A model generated the notes under the pieces. That model saw only the letters and a list, made by a program, of their open reading frames with translations. It ran no database searches and was not told where the DNA came from. The translations under genes were made by a program, and so were the position numbers. From Candidatus Stahliibacteriota bacterium (GTDB lineage Bacteria; Hydrothermota; UBA3072): DNA of 34,373 bases. Positions 17,401 to 24,931 of this stretch are shown here, one piece after another. Within the stretch, counting starts at the first letter, position 1, and each line of letters begins with the position of its first letter. Location: NCBI GenBank assembly GCA_030668705.1, contig DAOVFB010000005.1, positions 1 through 34,373 of the forward strand, written 5' to 3'.

Positions 17401-19810
17401 GGATTATGTTCCACCTGTGGAAGAGGAACGAGAGATATACGGAGGTTATTCAAGGGAACAGTCACTTGTGTTCAAGGTAGATTCACTGGAAAATAAATAT
17501 ACCTGTCTTGCCGAGTCTTATCTCGAACTCCCCAGGAGCAGTTCTGGTAAGGGGTACGATCTAAGATTATATAAATCCCTTCTTTTTTACTCCCAGGCAA
17601 CGAGTAATACAAGTGACTCTGTTATGATATTCCTGCGTCTGCTTACTGATTCCTCCAATTATTACCAGTACAGCTGCTATCTCTATATGGACGGTTGGGA
17701 TACCCTTGATGTTGACTTCCAGAACTTTTATAGTCTAAAATTACAAAATGATACATTAAAAGGCAGGTATTCCTTAAAGGGTAATCCAACACTAAAGAAT
17801 ATTGCATATATACAGTTGGGTGTTGTGAATCCCAACCAGGATGATTTTACAGGGGAGGTCTATTTTGATGATATTATTTTAATGGGGGCAAATACCGATA
17901 TTGGAAGCAATTTGAGTCTATCTGTATCATCAAATATTGGAGATATTATCCCAGACCTTTCCTACACTATTCACAGGAAATCGGCAAGTTATAAAATCAG
18001 TTTAGATGCCTTACGAAATATAGGAGACAAGGAGACAATTTCCCATAATTTTAATGTAAAATCTAATGCGGGAAAGTTTATAGGCAATTTTGTTAAAATG
18101 CCTCTCACTTTTAAGTACGATAGATCAAGTGAGATTCCTTTATATAGAAGGAATTCAGATATACTCTTGCCACAGGAAGAAAGGGGAAACGAGTCAAGTC
18201 TAAGCGAGTTTCAGAGGGTGTCGGGGAACATTGCGAGGCCCTCATCTCCTTCTGATAATTGGTTGTTAAGATATACAGTTAATAATATCCGTATCAATGG
18301 GTCCTTTTCTATTAGTAAGTCCTTTAAACCTGAACAGAAAGCTGATACCGTCGTTAATAGAACGGCTGGATTCAAGTATAATTTGCCTCTACCTTCAATT
18401 TCCCTACCGTTCCTTTCCGGTGGTTCAACTTCTCTTATTCCGAATAATCTTCATTTTAATGCCGATTATAAGAATAATATAAGTAACAGGTATACCTATT
18501 CGAAAGATGATGCTGTCTTACAAAAGACCGCTGTAAAACCCGTAGAGGAAGTAACACCATCCGGAGGTTTTACATATAAGCCCATTAGATGGATTAATTT
18601 AAATTACAGTATTTCAGGGAAGCAGAACTTACTTTATGGTGGTCGATTAGGAAAAAATGTATCCTTAAGGGAAGGAATAACTGCAAACCATAATTCAGAT
18701 CAGTTTAATTTAAATAATATAAATTTAACATATTCAAATAGCTACACAGAGAATCATGGTATTGATTATTCGAAAACACTTGGCGATACCCTGGATGTAA
18801 GAAGTGTAAGTCAGAATAGGACTATCACTATAAGCGATAATTTAAAAGTAAACCAGATACTCAAAAAACTCCCTGTAATCAGAGGGTTCGCCGACAATAT
18901 TAATTCTATTCGCCTTACCTCCTCTTTTAGCAGGAATAGCTCCTTTGCCTACCTGAATGCCTTTCCTGACTATAAGTTTCGCTACGGGATAGAGCCTGAA
19001 CCTGGGAGTGAATTTATCGCTTTGAGTAGTCCTTTGGATGGGGGGATGAGGACTAAGCAGTATAACCTTTCTTCCGGGTTTAATATAGGAAGGGTTAAGA
19101 TAGATGTAAGTGGACGCTTCACGGAAACAAGACCGGATGAAGTGAAGTTAAGAAATTCAGTATCAGCAAATAAGACAGCAACGCTCAGTTTCCCCAATGT
19201 AAATATTCAAATCTCAAATATTGATGACTATATTCCACCATTTAAAGGTCTAATAAAGAGTTCCAGATTCAATGTATCAATAAATATGGATTCGACTACC
19301 ACCAGGAGTCTCGTAGGGCAGGAGTACTCAGAAGGTAGTGCAACGCTTCAATTATCCCCAACTCTTGATCTTAAGTTTAAAAACGGTTTTAATATAAACA
19401 TTAAATCGGGCTATACGAAAAGAGATAATTACACCAATAGATCTTACAGGATTCATTCCCATGCCAATACTTATGATATAAAAGTAATCGGGGATTATTC
19501 CTTTAAACCTACATCAAACGGGTTCTCACTGCCACTTTTTGGTAGATTACATTGGAAAAAACCCATAAACTTAAAGGCAACATTCACAATGCTGAATAAC
19601 AAGGAAATATCCACTAATCTTACTACAGGTAAGGGGGAAATTAGACAGGATAGTAGAAATATTACCTTTAGCCTTCAAGGTAATTACGATTTTTCCAATA
19701 TGGTCTCTGGTGGTTTATCAGTTAATTATCGTAACTATCTCAACAGAAAAATTGCAAATGATGCCACAACAAGTTATGGGGCAAGTTTTAATGTTCTTTT
19801 CAAATTCTAA
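14417..19810 (+). CDS. sprA: SprA-like giant outer-membrane translocon protein (T9SS)
   Basis: A 1797-residue protein, the largest here, shorter than Flavobacterium SprA (over 2300). An in-frame TAA at 14408 fixes the start at ATG 14417; the signal-like start MYSLIILFLSYSN has no positive charge. I assign SprA from the overall size, the beta-rich Ser/Asn/Asp composition, the AGKLES and STSFDLIAGK region, the GKSYLDDMES motif at 661-670 (SprA proteins carry GNSYIDDFE there), and the C-terminal half of repeated amphipathic strands ending in VLFKF, an outer-membrane C-terminal signature with a final Phe. In Bacteroidota SprA forms the 36-strand pore of the type 9 secretion system and associates with a peptidyl-prolyl isomerase. 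Here three isomerases precede it in the same operon. No porV, porK-N or other T9SS genes are in the window. Confidence 0.82.
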   Translation: MYSLIILFLSYSNFVSFPTDNYYIKDLSEFHNQVGEVIVDDYYYKDQYLYTVKLSVFEEWSGEFFLRNFGTSLQKVVSEALRRKGSAGGGIIPDIDLSIKMPRGLSYIIGEGGHIAVDGSQSIDLDLSRNQSTSLSGLQASAFPQIKLEQRLRANIHGTVGEKIHVKINHDSEAMEQDNKLKIWYEGDEDDIVQKIDVGDLKALGGGRNQSVFGIQTIGALGSTSFDLIAGKLESNTSSKTESYSFSSHSDSLPERAYVRDKYYYTGLSESDSLISLVLFIQENTSIGHKPAHLTDINGNPLDENAEFVELTYGDDYELRYLRLSNGSLFPYLHVTKTHSNKRLGLWYVYYDGSLGRIDTLGSLEGDTLILAQLCSQNPTQGDPSWDLMMKNIYSFGTENPTSVDVTIYKMIAGEDAIEIEPVSGKEYIELLGLDVSPVDGKIDIEQVLWSDGCIIFPYDKPFVNPALGADTVPIIYNKRTLISGEGENYSIVITAASSKGEFFIGYGELVDSSEVIVVDSDTLRRGVDYRIDYNTGRVVFTENVNLSPDSKISYTYDTEPLFSFTSRYIAKANIKAQPFTNSELNLDLAFRSSSNPEPHPRVGMEPSHITRGEVNFSTKRGLGVLDNITRRLPFFDPESESKIRVKGSYGFSLPNPATNGKSYLDDMESVKLSRELEISAGLWNYCSQPDSSIQIDRVGKIDWFNSRIPKTYIYPELPATQRNQYVGTMVLYFQPDTSLPNVYNSWAGIMKAFSAYEDFSQKKYLEVWVKGDSGEIILELGSKMKEDIPRWGRSASGSDSLLEPNGSIDTEDRNGNFELELGEDTGLDGVAFDDDKWTYIVDSLDDGRDDYPVQLKTFQDSLKLHRKEGNRRLDSEDINRDHMLEDKDEYFRYRIDLESPELVVNYGSDGWKMYRIPLTDSTYYEKIGEPSFENILYTRIWTTKVDKATRVALAGIAIVGNRWVDKGVRSDPSHFSNPPGGRFLITYRNSFEDEDYVPPVEEEREIYGGYSREQSLVFKVDSLENKYTCLAESYLELPRSSSGKGYDLRLYKSLLFYSQATSNTSDSVMIFLRLLTDSSNYYQYSCYLYMDGWDTLDVDFQNFYSLKLQNDTLKGRYSLKGNPTLKNIAYIQLGVVNPNQDDFTGEVYFDDIILMGANTDIGSNLSLSVSSNIGDIIPDLSYTIHRKSASYKISLDALRNIGDKETISHNFNVKSNAGKFIGNFVKMPLTFKYDRSSEIPLYRRNSDILLPQEERGNESSLSEFQRVSGNIARPSSPSDNWLLRYTVNNIRINGSFSISKSFKPEQKADTVVNRTAGFKYNLPLPSISLPFLSGGSTSLIPNNLHFNADYKNNISNRYTYSKDDAVLQKTAVKPVEEVTPSGGFTYKPIRWINLNYSISGKQNLLYGGRLGKNVSLREGITANHNSDQFNLNNINLTYSNSYTENHGIDYSKTLGDTLDVRSVSQNRTITISDNLKVNQILKKLPVIRGFADNINSIRLTSSFSRNSSFAYLNAFPDYKFRYGIEPEPGSEFIALSSPLDGGMRTKQYNLSSGFNIGRVKIDVSGRFTETRPDEVKLRNSVSANKTATLSFPNVNIQISNIDDYIPPFKGLIKSSRFNVSINMDSTTTRSLVGQEYSEGSATLQLSPTLDLKFKNGFNINIKSGYTKRDNYTNRSYRIHSHANTYDIKVIGDYSFKPTSNGFSLPLFGRLHWKKPINLKATFTMLNNKEISTNLTTGKGEIRQDSRNITFSLQGNYDFSNMVSGGLSVNYRNYLNRKIANDATTSYGASFNVLFKF

Positions 19811-21438
19811 ATCTTTCCCTCTAATTCACTCACTACTATATGAGGGGTTATAAATATTAAAACTTCCCTATTTCTTTCCTCGGTCGATGTTTTGCTAAAT
19901 AAGTTCCCGATGAGAGGGATATCCTTAAGAATCGGTATGCCTGACTTTGTCTTAGAGGTAGTCTTACTGATAAATCCTCCTATAACAAGGGTCTGTCCAT
20001 TTTTAACCAGAGCTTGTGTAGTGGCTTTTGTTTGAGTGATTGTTGGAGTCGCTGCTGTTGGTACTACATCACTCAATTCAACCGTGATGTCCATTGTAAT
20101 GTCCTCTAAAGAATTGATGTGGGGAGTAACACTTAAATCAATACCTGCTTGATACCACTTGGTGATAGGCTGACCATGAATATCTGTGGTTGTCACTGCG
20201 AATCTCTTTCCACCAAAAATCGTTGCTTTTTTGTTGTTTACAGTTGTAATTCGAGGATTGGCTATTGTCTTTAGTCGCTGGGTGTTTTCCATAGCTGCCA
20301 GTCTTGCCGAGATTTTTGCAAAATTCTTCACCGTTCCTACATTCAAATATACACCCGAAACCGGTTCAGGTGTGGTTACGTGAGAAACATCCCCTTCAAT
20401 ATTCCATTCAGCATTTCGGAGGTTGGTGACTTCCCATGAAAGCCCCAGTTCTTTAGCAGCGCTTCTATCCAGATCCACAACCCTGGCGGTGATTACAACC
20501 TGCGGTGTTTTTTTATCCAGTACCTCTACCAGCTTTTTTACCGCTTCTACTTTGGAGGGGATATCCGTTACTATAATGGAATTTGTTCTTTCGTCTTCTT
20601 CCACTGTGCCACGCTTTGTAAGAGCACTCTTTACAGTCTTTGCAATCTCCTTTGGGGTAGTAAATTCGAGGGAAAAGACACTTCGCTCCAGAGGTTTTGC
20701 CAGCTCTCCCTTCTCCCGCTCCACCGAGAATGATTCAGCAGTGCCTACTCTTATTATGTTTTCTTCAATAATATAGGTATATCCTTTTGTTTTAAGGATA
20801 AGGTCTAGGGCCTTCTCCCAATGGACGTTTTTTAATTCTACTGAGATCTCTCCTTTTACATCATCCCCTATTATCATATTCCTTCCACTATATTTAGCGA
20901 TGGAACGAAGTACTGTGACCAGATCTGCCCTTTCTAATCTCATAGAGAGTCCAGTTTTCTCAAGTACATCTCTAGTAGGGGAGGGAACCTCTTCCCCTTT
21001 TTCTTCCCCTACAGCCTCTTCTGTTGATACACTGGATGCTTCCCAGGTAGAGAAAGGTTCCGTATTAGTATTCAGTTTCAGGGAAATTATGCCTTTCCCT
21101 GGAGTATTTATTGTGTAATTGAACTCTTTAGTGCATTCTATAATAATTCTTGTGAGTTCGGCAGAAGGGATTCTGGATACCCTTATATTCTTTACTTCCC
21201 CTTTATTAATTGTCCAGCTTCTCCCCTCAAAATCGCTCTCTACTTCTAAAAGGTCAATGACTATTTTACTATCCATTCTGAAGTCAGTATAGCTTATCTC
21301 GTCTGTGAGATCAAATACCACATCGGTGTATTTTTCCACATTTCGAACAGTGATATTGGTAAGTTTAGCTTGAAGTAAATTTGAGGACATGAGTATAAAG
21401 GGTAGCAGAATTGCAAATATCCCTATTCTTTTGTACAT
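19807..21438 (-). CDS. pilQ: Type IV pilus secretin PilQ
   Basis: Outer-membrane secretin through which the type IV pilus passes. I prefer the ATG at 21438 over the in-frame GTG at 21444, because the GTG lies inside the ribosome site GAGAGGTGA that is correctly spaced for the ATG; this gives 543 residues. A signal peptide with basic n-region (MYKRIGIFAILLPF) ends near LLQA. It is followed by an AMIN domain (about 25-110), a linker, an STN/secretin N0 domain (about 168-235), an N1 domain (about 253-330) and the C-terminal secretin ring with VKNGQTLVIGGF and GIPILKDIPLIGNLF, ending near LIFITPHIV. Shorter than E. coli-type PilQ of about 700 residues because there is only one AMIN and one N1 domain. 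Convergent with sprA, overlapping it by four bases. Confidence 0.93.
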   Translation of the reverse strand: MYKRIGIFAILLPFILMSSNLLQAKLTNITVRNVEKYTDVVFDLTDEISYTDFRMDSKIVIDLLEVESDFEGRSWTINKGEVKNIRVSRIPSAELTRIIIECTKEFNYTINTPGKGIISLKLNTNTEPFSTWEASSVSTEEAVGEEKGEEVPSPTRDVLEKTGLSMRLERADLVTVLRSIAKYSGRNMIIGDDVKGEISVELKNVHWEKALDLILKTKGYTYIIEENIIRVGTAESFSVEREKGELAKPLERSVFSLEFTTPKEIAKTVKSALTKRGTVEEDERTNSIIVTDIPSKVEAVKKLVEVLDKKTPQVVITARVVDLDRSAAKELGLSWEVTNLRNAEWNIEGDVSHVTTPEPVSGVYLNVGTVKNFAKISARLAAMENTQRLKTIANPRITTVNNKKATIFGGKRFAVTTTDIHGQPITKWYQAGIDLSVTPHINSLEDITMDITVELSDVVPTAATPTITQTKATTQALVKNGQTLVIGGFISKTTSKTKSGIPILKDIPLIGNLFSKTSTEERNREVLIFITPHIVVSELEGKI

Positions 21439-21440
21439 TT

Positions 21441-22001
21441 TCACCTCTCTTTTTTTAAAGTCAAGGTAACTTTATTTTGCTCTCCGAATCTGTGGAGCAG
21501 GAAGGTAATCGAGTCTTCGGTGATTTTAAATACTCTTCCATCTGTGACTCTATCACCATCCTTAAGCACATATCCTAAGTTCCCTTCCTTTAACAGAGCA
21601 AGATATCCATTCTTACCCCATATTATTCCTATCAATTTTGCAAGGTCAACGTTAATCTTTTTCTCTCCCCCTTCTCTCTCAGTTAGAAGTGGTCTGAATG
21701 GGTCGGGTTTGTTTCTATCCGAATAGTATACTTTTTCCCAGTGAAGAGCCTCTGCTATTACTGCAAGCGTGTCTTCAGAGATGGTATCTTTTTCGATGGT
21801 AACCTTTTCTCCTTTTTCTTTACTGTCTTTTTCTGCTGCTGTTACAAGGTTGACAAGATCAGCTTTCTTTTCTGTATTTGGAGAAAATCTCGCAACTACC
21901 TTTGATAATATCCTGTTGAAAAAAGTACCTCCTTCTTCACTGCAGCCAGGTAAAAACAGGAATGTAAGGCTGAATAATACTATTATTAATTTACCCTTCA
22001 A
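21441..22001 (-). CDS. pilP: PilP-like pilus assembly lipoprotein
   Basis: A 186-residue lipoprotein with TTG start at 22001, selected by a GGAGG site six bases upstream. The signal MKGKLIIVLFSLTFLFLPGC places the lipidated Cys at 20. After a charged linker, the C-terminal part (about 95-186) carries KPDPFRPLL and a beta-rich domain with LIGIIWGKNGYLALLKEG and GYVLKDGDRV, the layout of PilP proteins that link the inner-membrane PilN/PilO dimer to the PilQ secretin. It overlaps the end of pilO by 11 bases and stops just before pilQ. Confidence 0.85.
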   Translation of the reverse strand: MKGKLIIVLFSLTFLFLPGCSEEGGTFFNRILSKVVARFSPNTEKKADLVNLVTAAEKDSKEKGEKVTIEKDTISEDTLAVIAEALHWEKVYYSDRNKPDPFRPLLTEREGGEKKINVDLAKLIGIIWGKNGYLALLKEGNLGYVLKDGDRVTDGRVFKITEDSITFLLHRFGEQNKVTLTLKKER

Positions 22002-22551
22002 TTTTCCCTCCTTTAGAGATATATGTTATGAGGGTAAAAGAGGCAGATATTTTATACTCTTCTTCCTCCGCTTTTTCCCCTGTTTTCCCTTTTAATTTTA
22101 GACCTTTAATGTTGACCACACGTTCCATATTATTCACAGCTGCCATAAATCGACCTATTTCGTGATAACCGCCACTTATTTTCATTTCGATTGGGACTTC
22201 AACATATTTCTCTCTCGTATGCTGAGAGAGAGGTTTGAAATATTCTATTTCTACCTCATATGTTCCGCTCAATTTGGTAAGCGTTCCAAGTAATTCTGGG
22301 ATATAGCTTTCTTTTGGTAGCATTCTTTTTGCTTGTTCCCATCTTTTACTTACAAATTGGAGTTTTTTGTTAGCTTCTTCCTTTCTCTTAACCACTGCCA
22401 TTGTTTTTCTTAATTTACTCTGCAATGTCTGGTACTCTTCCTGTTTTTCTTTTATCACTTCCTTTTTACCTTTTATTGTGGTGAAATACCCACCTGCAAA
22501 GACGAGAATCGCAAAAATTGCAATAAAGATCGAAGGTCTTATCTTTTTCAT
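21991..22551 (-). CDS. pilO: Type IV pilus alignment protein PilO
   Basis: A 186-residue bitopic inner-membrane protein: short basic N-terminus MKKIRP, one transmembrane helix (about 7-26), a coiled-coil stretch (about 30-75) and a ferredoxin-like periplasmic domain. The segment ELLGTLTKLSGTYEVEIEYFKPL and the later EVPIEMKISGGYHEIGRFM are diagnostic for PilO. It pairs with PilN and binds PilP. A start ATG at 22551 is preceded by GGGAG. It lies three bases after pilN. Confidence 0.92.
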   Translation of the reverse strand: MKKIRPSIFIAIFAILVFAGGYFTTIKGKKEVIKEKQEEYQTLQSKLRKTMAVVKRKEEANKKLQFVSKRWEQAKRMLPKESYIPELLGTLTKLSGTYEVEIEYFKPLSQHTREKYVEVPIEMKISGGYHEIGRFMAAVNNMERVVNIKGLKLKGKTGEKAEEEEYKISASFTLITYISKGGKIEG

Positions 22552-22554
22552 AAT

Positions 22555-23136
22555 TTAGCTCCCACTTCCTGAGACTATTTTGCCACTAACAGTGAATCCC
22601 ATTACTCGCTGATCTTTTTCTTTCTTTTCCGATACTTCTTGCAGTCTAATATCCGAGAAATATTGGGATTCTCTGAGGTGGACCATAAAACTGGATATTA
22701 TGAGGTTAGAAAAGGTTTTTCCCTCTATTTTGAAATTACCCTCGTTTTCTTCGAATGAAACCAACCACATATAATCGGGTTTTAATCGGTTTATTTCCTC
22801 CATAACATGAGTGGTCAGAGAACGACCTTTATTCAGGTCCTGAACAAGGGACACCCATCTGCTGAGTTCTTTCTGCCGATTCTGAAGATTTTCCACTATT
22901 TGTTTTTCCTTTTCAAGTTGTTTCAGTTCTTTTCTTGAAGATTCGATTTTATCCTCAAAATCACTAATTTTTGTTGTTGCACCTTTGTTCATAAAAAATA
23001 AAGTCCCGACAGCTGCAAGGAGTAAAAGGATGCTTAGTATCATATCAAGCCCGGGAATTGCAATAGTTGGTCTTTTAAATCTAACCTTCTTTATCTTTTT
23101 TCGCTCTTCTTCAGGAATTAAGTTAATTTCTATCAT
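22555..23136 (-). CDS. pilN: Type IV pilus alignment protein PilN
   Basis: A 193-residue inner-membrane protein. The cytosolic N-terminus MIEINLIPEEERKK carries the INLIP motif that docks into PilM. One transmembrane helix (about 31-50) is followed by a coiled coil (about 53-95) and a periplasmic ferredoxin-like domain with MEEINRLKPDYMWL. The start ATG overlaps the pilM stop by one base, indicating coupled synthesis of the PilM-PilN pair. Confidence 0.92.
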   Translation of the reverse strand: MIEINLIPEEERKKIKKVRFKRPTIAIPGLDMILSILLLLAAVGTLFFMNKGATTKISDFEDKIESSRKELKQLEKEKQIVENLQNRQKELSRWVSLVQDLNKGRSLTTHVMEEINRLKPDYMWLVSFEENEGNFKIEGKTFSNLIISSFMVHLRESQYFSDIRLQEVSEKKEKDQRVMGFTVSGKIVSGSGS

Positions 23137-24173
23137 TACAAGCCTCTCAAAGAGAGACCAAGAGATGGTGCAAGAATTGGCCCCATCTCTTCGGGATTTA
23201 CATTTATAAGGGATGACTCGTGTTCATACGAAAATTCTATAAATGGATTCATAATCTCAACAGGCGCTCCAAACCTCTTTTTAAGAAATTCTGGTATGCC
23301 TGACATTAGACTACCTCCACCGCTTATTACGATTTGGTTAAAATTTTCAAAACCTTCAGGTAAGTAAGGCAGTACTCTTTCGATAGCGATTCCTAAATCA
23401 TCCTGGAAACTTTCCATTGCATTCTGATAAGCATATTGGTCTATATCGCCTTTTTCCCCTGTCCTTATGATATCAGTTGCTCTTTCCCAATCTATTCCTG
23501 CCTCCCGCTGGAGTGCCTGGATCAGTGTGTTAACAGCTGTTGGTACCTCCCGGGTGAAGTGATTTACTACGCCCACAATAAAACTCATAGTTGTATATTG
23601 AGCTCCAATGTGGAATAGACCAATAAGCTTTCCCGGTTCAAGAGGATGATTGAATTCATAGATGTTCTGAAGAGAGAATGCCGCAATATCAAGCACAATA
23701 GGTTCAAGGTCAAGTTCATGGAAAAGATGCACTCTTGATTCTACTGCATCCCTCTTTGCTCCAACGAGAAGTACCTCCATAGAGTCTTCACCAGCATCAG
23801 GGTTTAGAATCTGGAAATCAAGTGAGATATCCTCAATTTCATAGGGTATATATTGTTCAGCTTCCCATTTGATTTGTTCTCTGGCCTCAGCCTGGTTCAT
23901 TTTTGGCATCTTAATCTTTTTTACAATCACATCTCGACCTGATATGCAACTCACAACCTGCTTATTTTCTACTTCCAATACATCCAGGCTGTTTCTAACC
24001 GTATCAAGGACAGATTCTCTGTCCATTATCTCACCATCAACTATTGCATGGGAAGGAAGGTTTAAAATATTGCATTTTGTCATAACAGGTTTTTTAGATG
24101 TCCCTTCGACTACAATTGTCTTCACTAAATAACTTCCTATATCGACTACAAGAATGGAACTCTTTCTAAACAT
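23136..24173 (-). CDS. pilM: Type IV pilus actin-like ATPase PilM
   Basis: A cytosolic actin/FtsA-fold protein that binds the PilN N-terminus. I place the start at ATG 24173 (MFRKSSILVVDIGS, 345 residues): the in-frame GTG at 24179 lies inside the GAGAGGTG ribosome site. The first phosphate loop VVDIGSYLVKTIVV is intact. The second, normally DIGA, reads GLFHIGAQYTTM, with His188 in place of the expected Asp. The MPKMNQAEAREQIKWEAEQYIPY segment and the C-terminal ISGGGSLMSGIPEFL (adenine-binding loop) are typical. First gene of the pil operon, directly behind a consensus promoter. Confidence 0.94.
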   Translation of the reverse strand: MFRKSSILVVDIGSYLVKTIVVEGTSKKPVMTKCNILNLPSHAIVDGEIMDRESVLDTVRNSLDVLEVENKQVVSCISGRDVIVKKIKMPKMNQAEAREQIKWEAEQYIPYEIEDISLDFQILNPDAGEDSMEVLLVGAKRDAVESRVHLFHELDLEPIVLDIAAFSLQNIYEFNHPLEPGKLIGLFHIGAQYTTMSFIVGVVNHFTREVPTAVNTLIQALQREAGIDWERATDIIRTGEKGDIDQYAYQNAMESFQDDLGIAIERVLPYLPEGFENFNQIVISGGGSLMSGIPEFLKKRFGAPVEIMNPFIEFSYEHESSLINVNPEEMGPILAPSLGLSLRGL

Positions 24174-24197
24174 AAGCACCTCTCACTAATTTTCTAT

Positions 24198-24226
24198 ATT
24201 ATAAGGGATAAAGTCTTATTTGTCAA
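24198..24226 (-). promoter_or_regulatory. Consensus sigma70 promoter of pilMNOPQ
   Basis: Read on the minus strand, TTGACA (24226-24221) and TATAAT (24203-24198) are both perfect consensus hexamers with an optimal 17-base spacer. Transcription should begin near 24190, leaving a leader of only about 18 bases, almost all ribosome-binding site, before ATG 24173. Confidence 0.85.
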
Positions 24227-24285
24227 GTATTTTTTGAATTTCAAGTGGAAATATCAACACACATCGTTACATACACCATAAAAAC

Positions 24286-24301
24286 GCAGAGCAAGCTCTG
24301 C
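24286..24301. repeat. Perfect 7-bp-arm palindrome
   Basis: GCAGAGC (24286-24292) and GCTCTGC (24295-24301) are exact inverted arms around an AA spacer. The loop is too short for the innermost pair to form in RNA, and there is no T tract, so a terminator is unlikely. Confidence 0.7.
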
Positions 24302-24393
24302 TACTCCAGACTAGCAGCAAAATAGCTATAAGTATATAAGTTGGTCGGTTGGTATGTTAGGACTATCGTGGTAAGTGATATGTGATATGTGGT

Positions 24394-24448
24394 ATGTGGG
24401 AACGGGCTTCTGCCCGTGATCATCGAGGCTGGAAAGCCTCTCCCACAT
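24394..24448. repeat. REP/BIME-like element that can fold into a three-way junction
   Basis: An outer inverted pair ATGTGGGA (24394-24401) with TCCCACAT (24441-24448) encloses two perfect hairpins: ACGGGC-TTCT-GCCCGT (24402-24417) and GAGGCT-GGAA-AGCCTC (24425-24440), joined by GATCATC. All arms pair without mismatch. Confidence 0.85.
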
Positions 24449-24728
24449 GATTAGTCGAGCGCCCACCCTTTAGGTATTAGGTGTTTGGTCTTAGGTTTAT
24501 TGTTTCTAATGTTGAATTATGAATTATGAATTTTGAATGAAAATCAGTTCAAATCAGTGAAAATCAGTGTCTAAAATTTAGTTCTGAGTTCAGTGTTCTT
24601 AGTTTATATCAATCAGTTCAAATCTGTGTCCATCTGCGGTTTCATTTTCCTGGTGGTGTGTGGTTTTTATCTGCGTCCGTCTGCGGTTTCTTCCGTCTTC
24701 TGTCCTCTACCTATAGACCCACCCGCCC

Positions 24729-24756
24729 TTGACAACCTTAGCGGCTTCTATATAAT
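24729..24756 (+). promoter_or_regulatory. Consensus sigma70 promoter facing ftcD
   Basis: TTGACA (24729-24734) and TATAAT (24751-24756) are perfect hexamers with a 16-base spacer. A second TATAAT follows at 24768-24773 without a good -35. Transcription from about 24763 would give a leader of roughly 170 bases before ftcD. The leader contains a CTTGAG-GA-CTCAAG hairpin (24848-24861). I do not recognise a riboswitch in it. Confidence 0.75.
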
Positions 24757-24931
24757 CAGCCTGAGTGTATAATCTTTTTAGTTTTTGTAGTTTGTGAGGG
24801 AAGCTGAGAGAGGAAATGGTTTTAAAGAATAGCAACAGACGACTCAACTTGAGGACTCAAGGGGTTAAAGGGATAATTTAGATTCATACATATTCCCTTA
24901 AGTATCTTGGCAAAAGAACAAAGGAGGATTT

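Larger units (their letters stand above)
24241..24720. repeat. Intergenic repeat-word region between pilM and ftcD
   Basis: No gene is supported. From left to right: a palindromic GCAGAGC pair near 24286, a tandem of TGATATGTGATATGTGGTATG type at about 24376-24396, a three-hairpin element (24394-24448), the TTAGG-rich phrase identical to 314-343, a GAATTATGAATTATGAATTTTGAAT run near 24514-24538, AAATCAGTG/TCTAAAAT phrases (24542-24580), and ATCTGCG/GCGGTTTC phrases (24630-24690) that recur near 34092-34160 on the other strand. Confidence 0.85.

Noticed and set aside
21442-21444. GTG start for pilQ
   Set aside because: Same situation: it is inside the ribosome site spaced for ATG 21438. It remains possible, since it also overlaps the pilP stop.
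24177-24179. GTG start for pilM
   Set aside because: The GTG is part of the GAGAGGTG ribosome site for the ATG at 24173.
24763-24931. Tetrahydrofolate, glycine or other known riboswitch in the ftcD leader
   Set aside because: I could not match any conserved core of a riboswitch class; only a simple 6-bp hairpin is evident.
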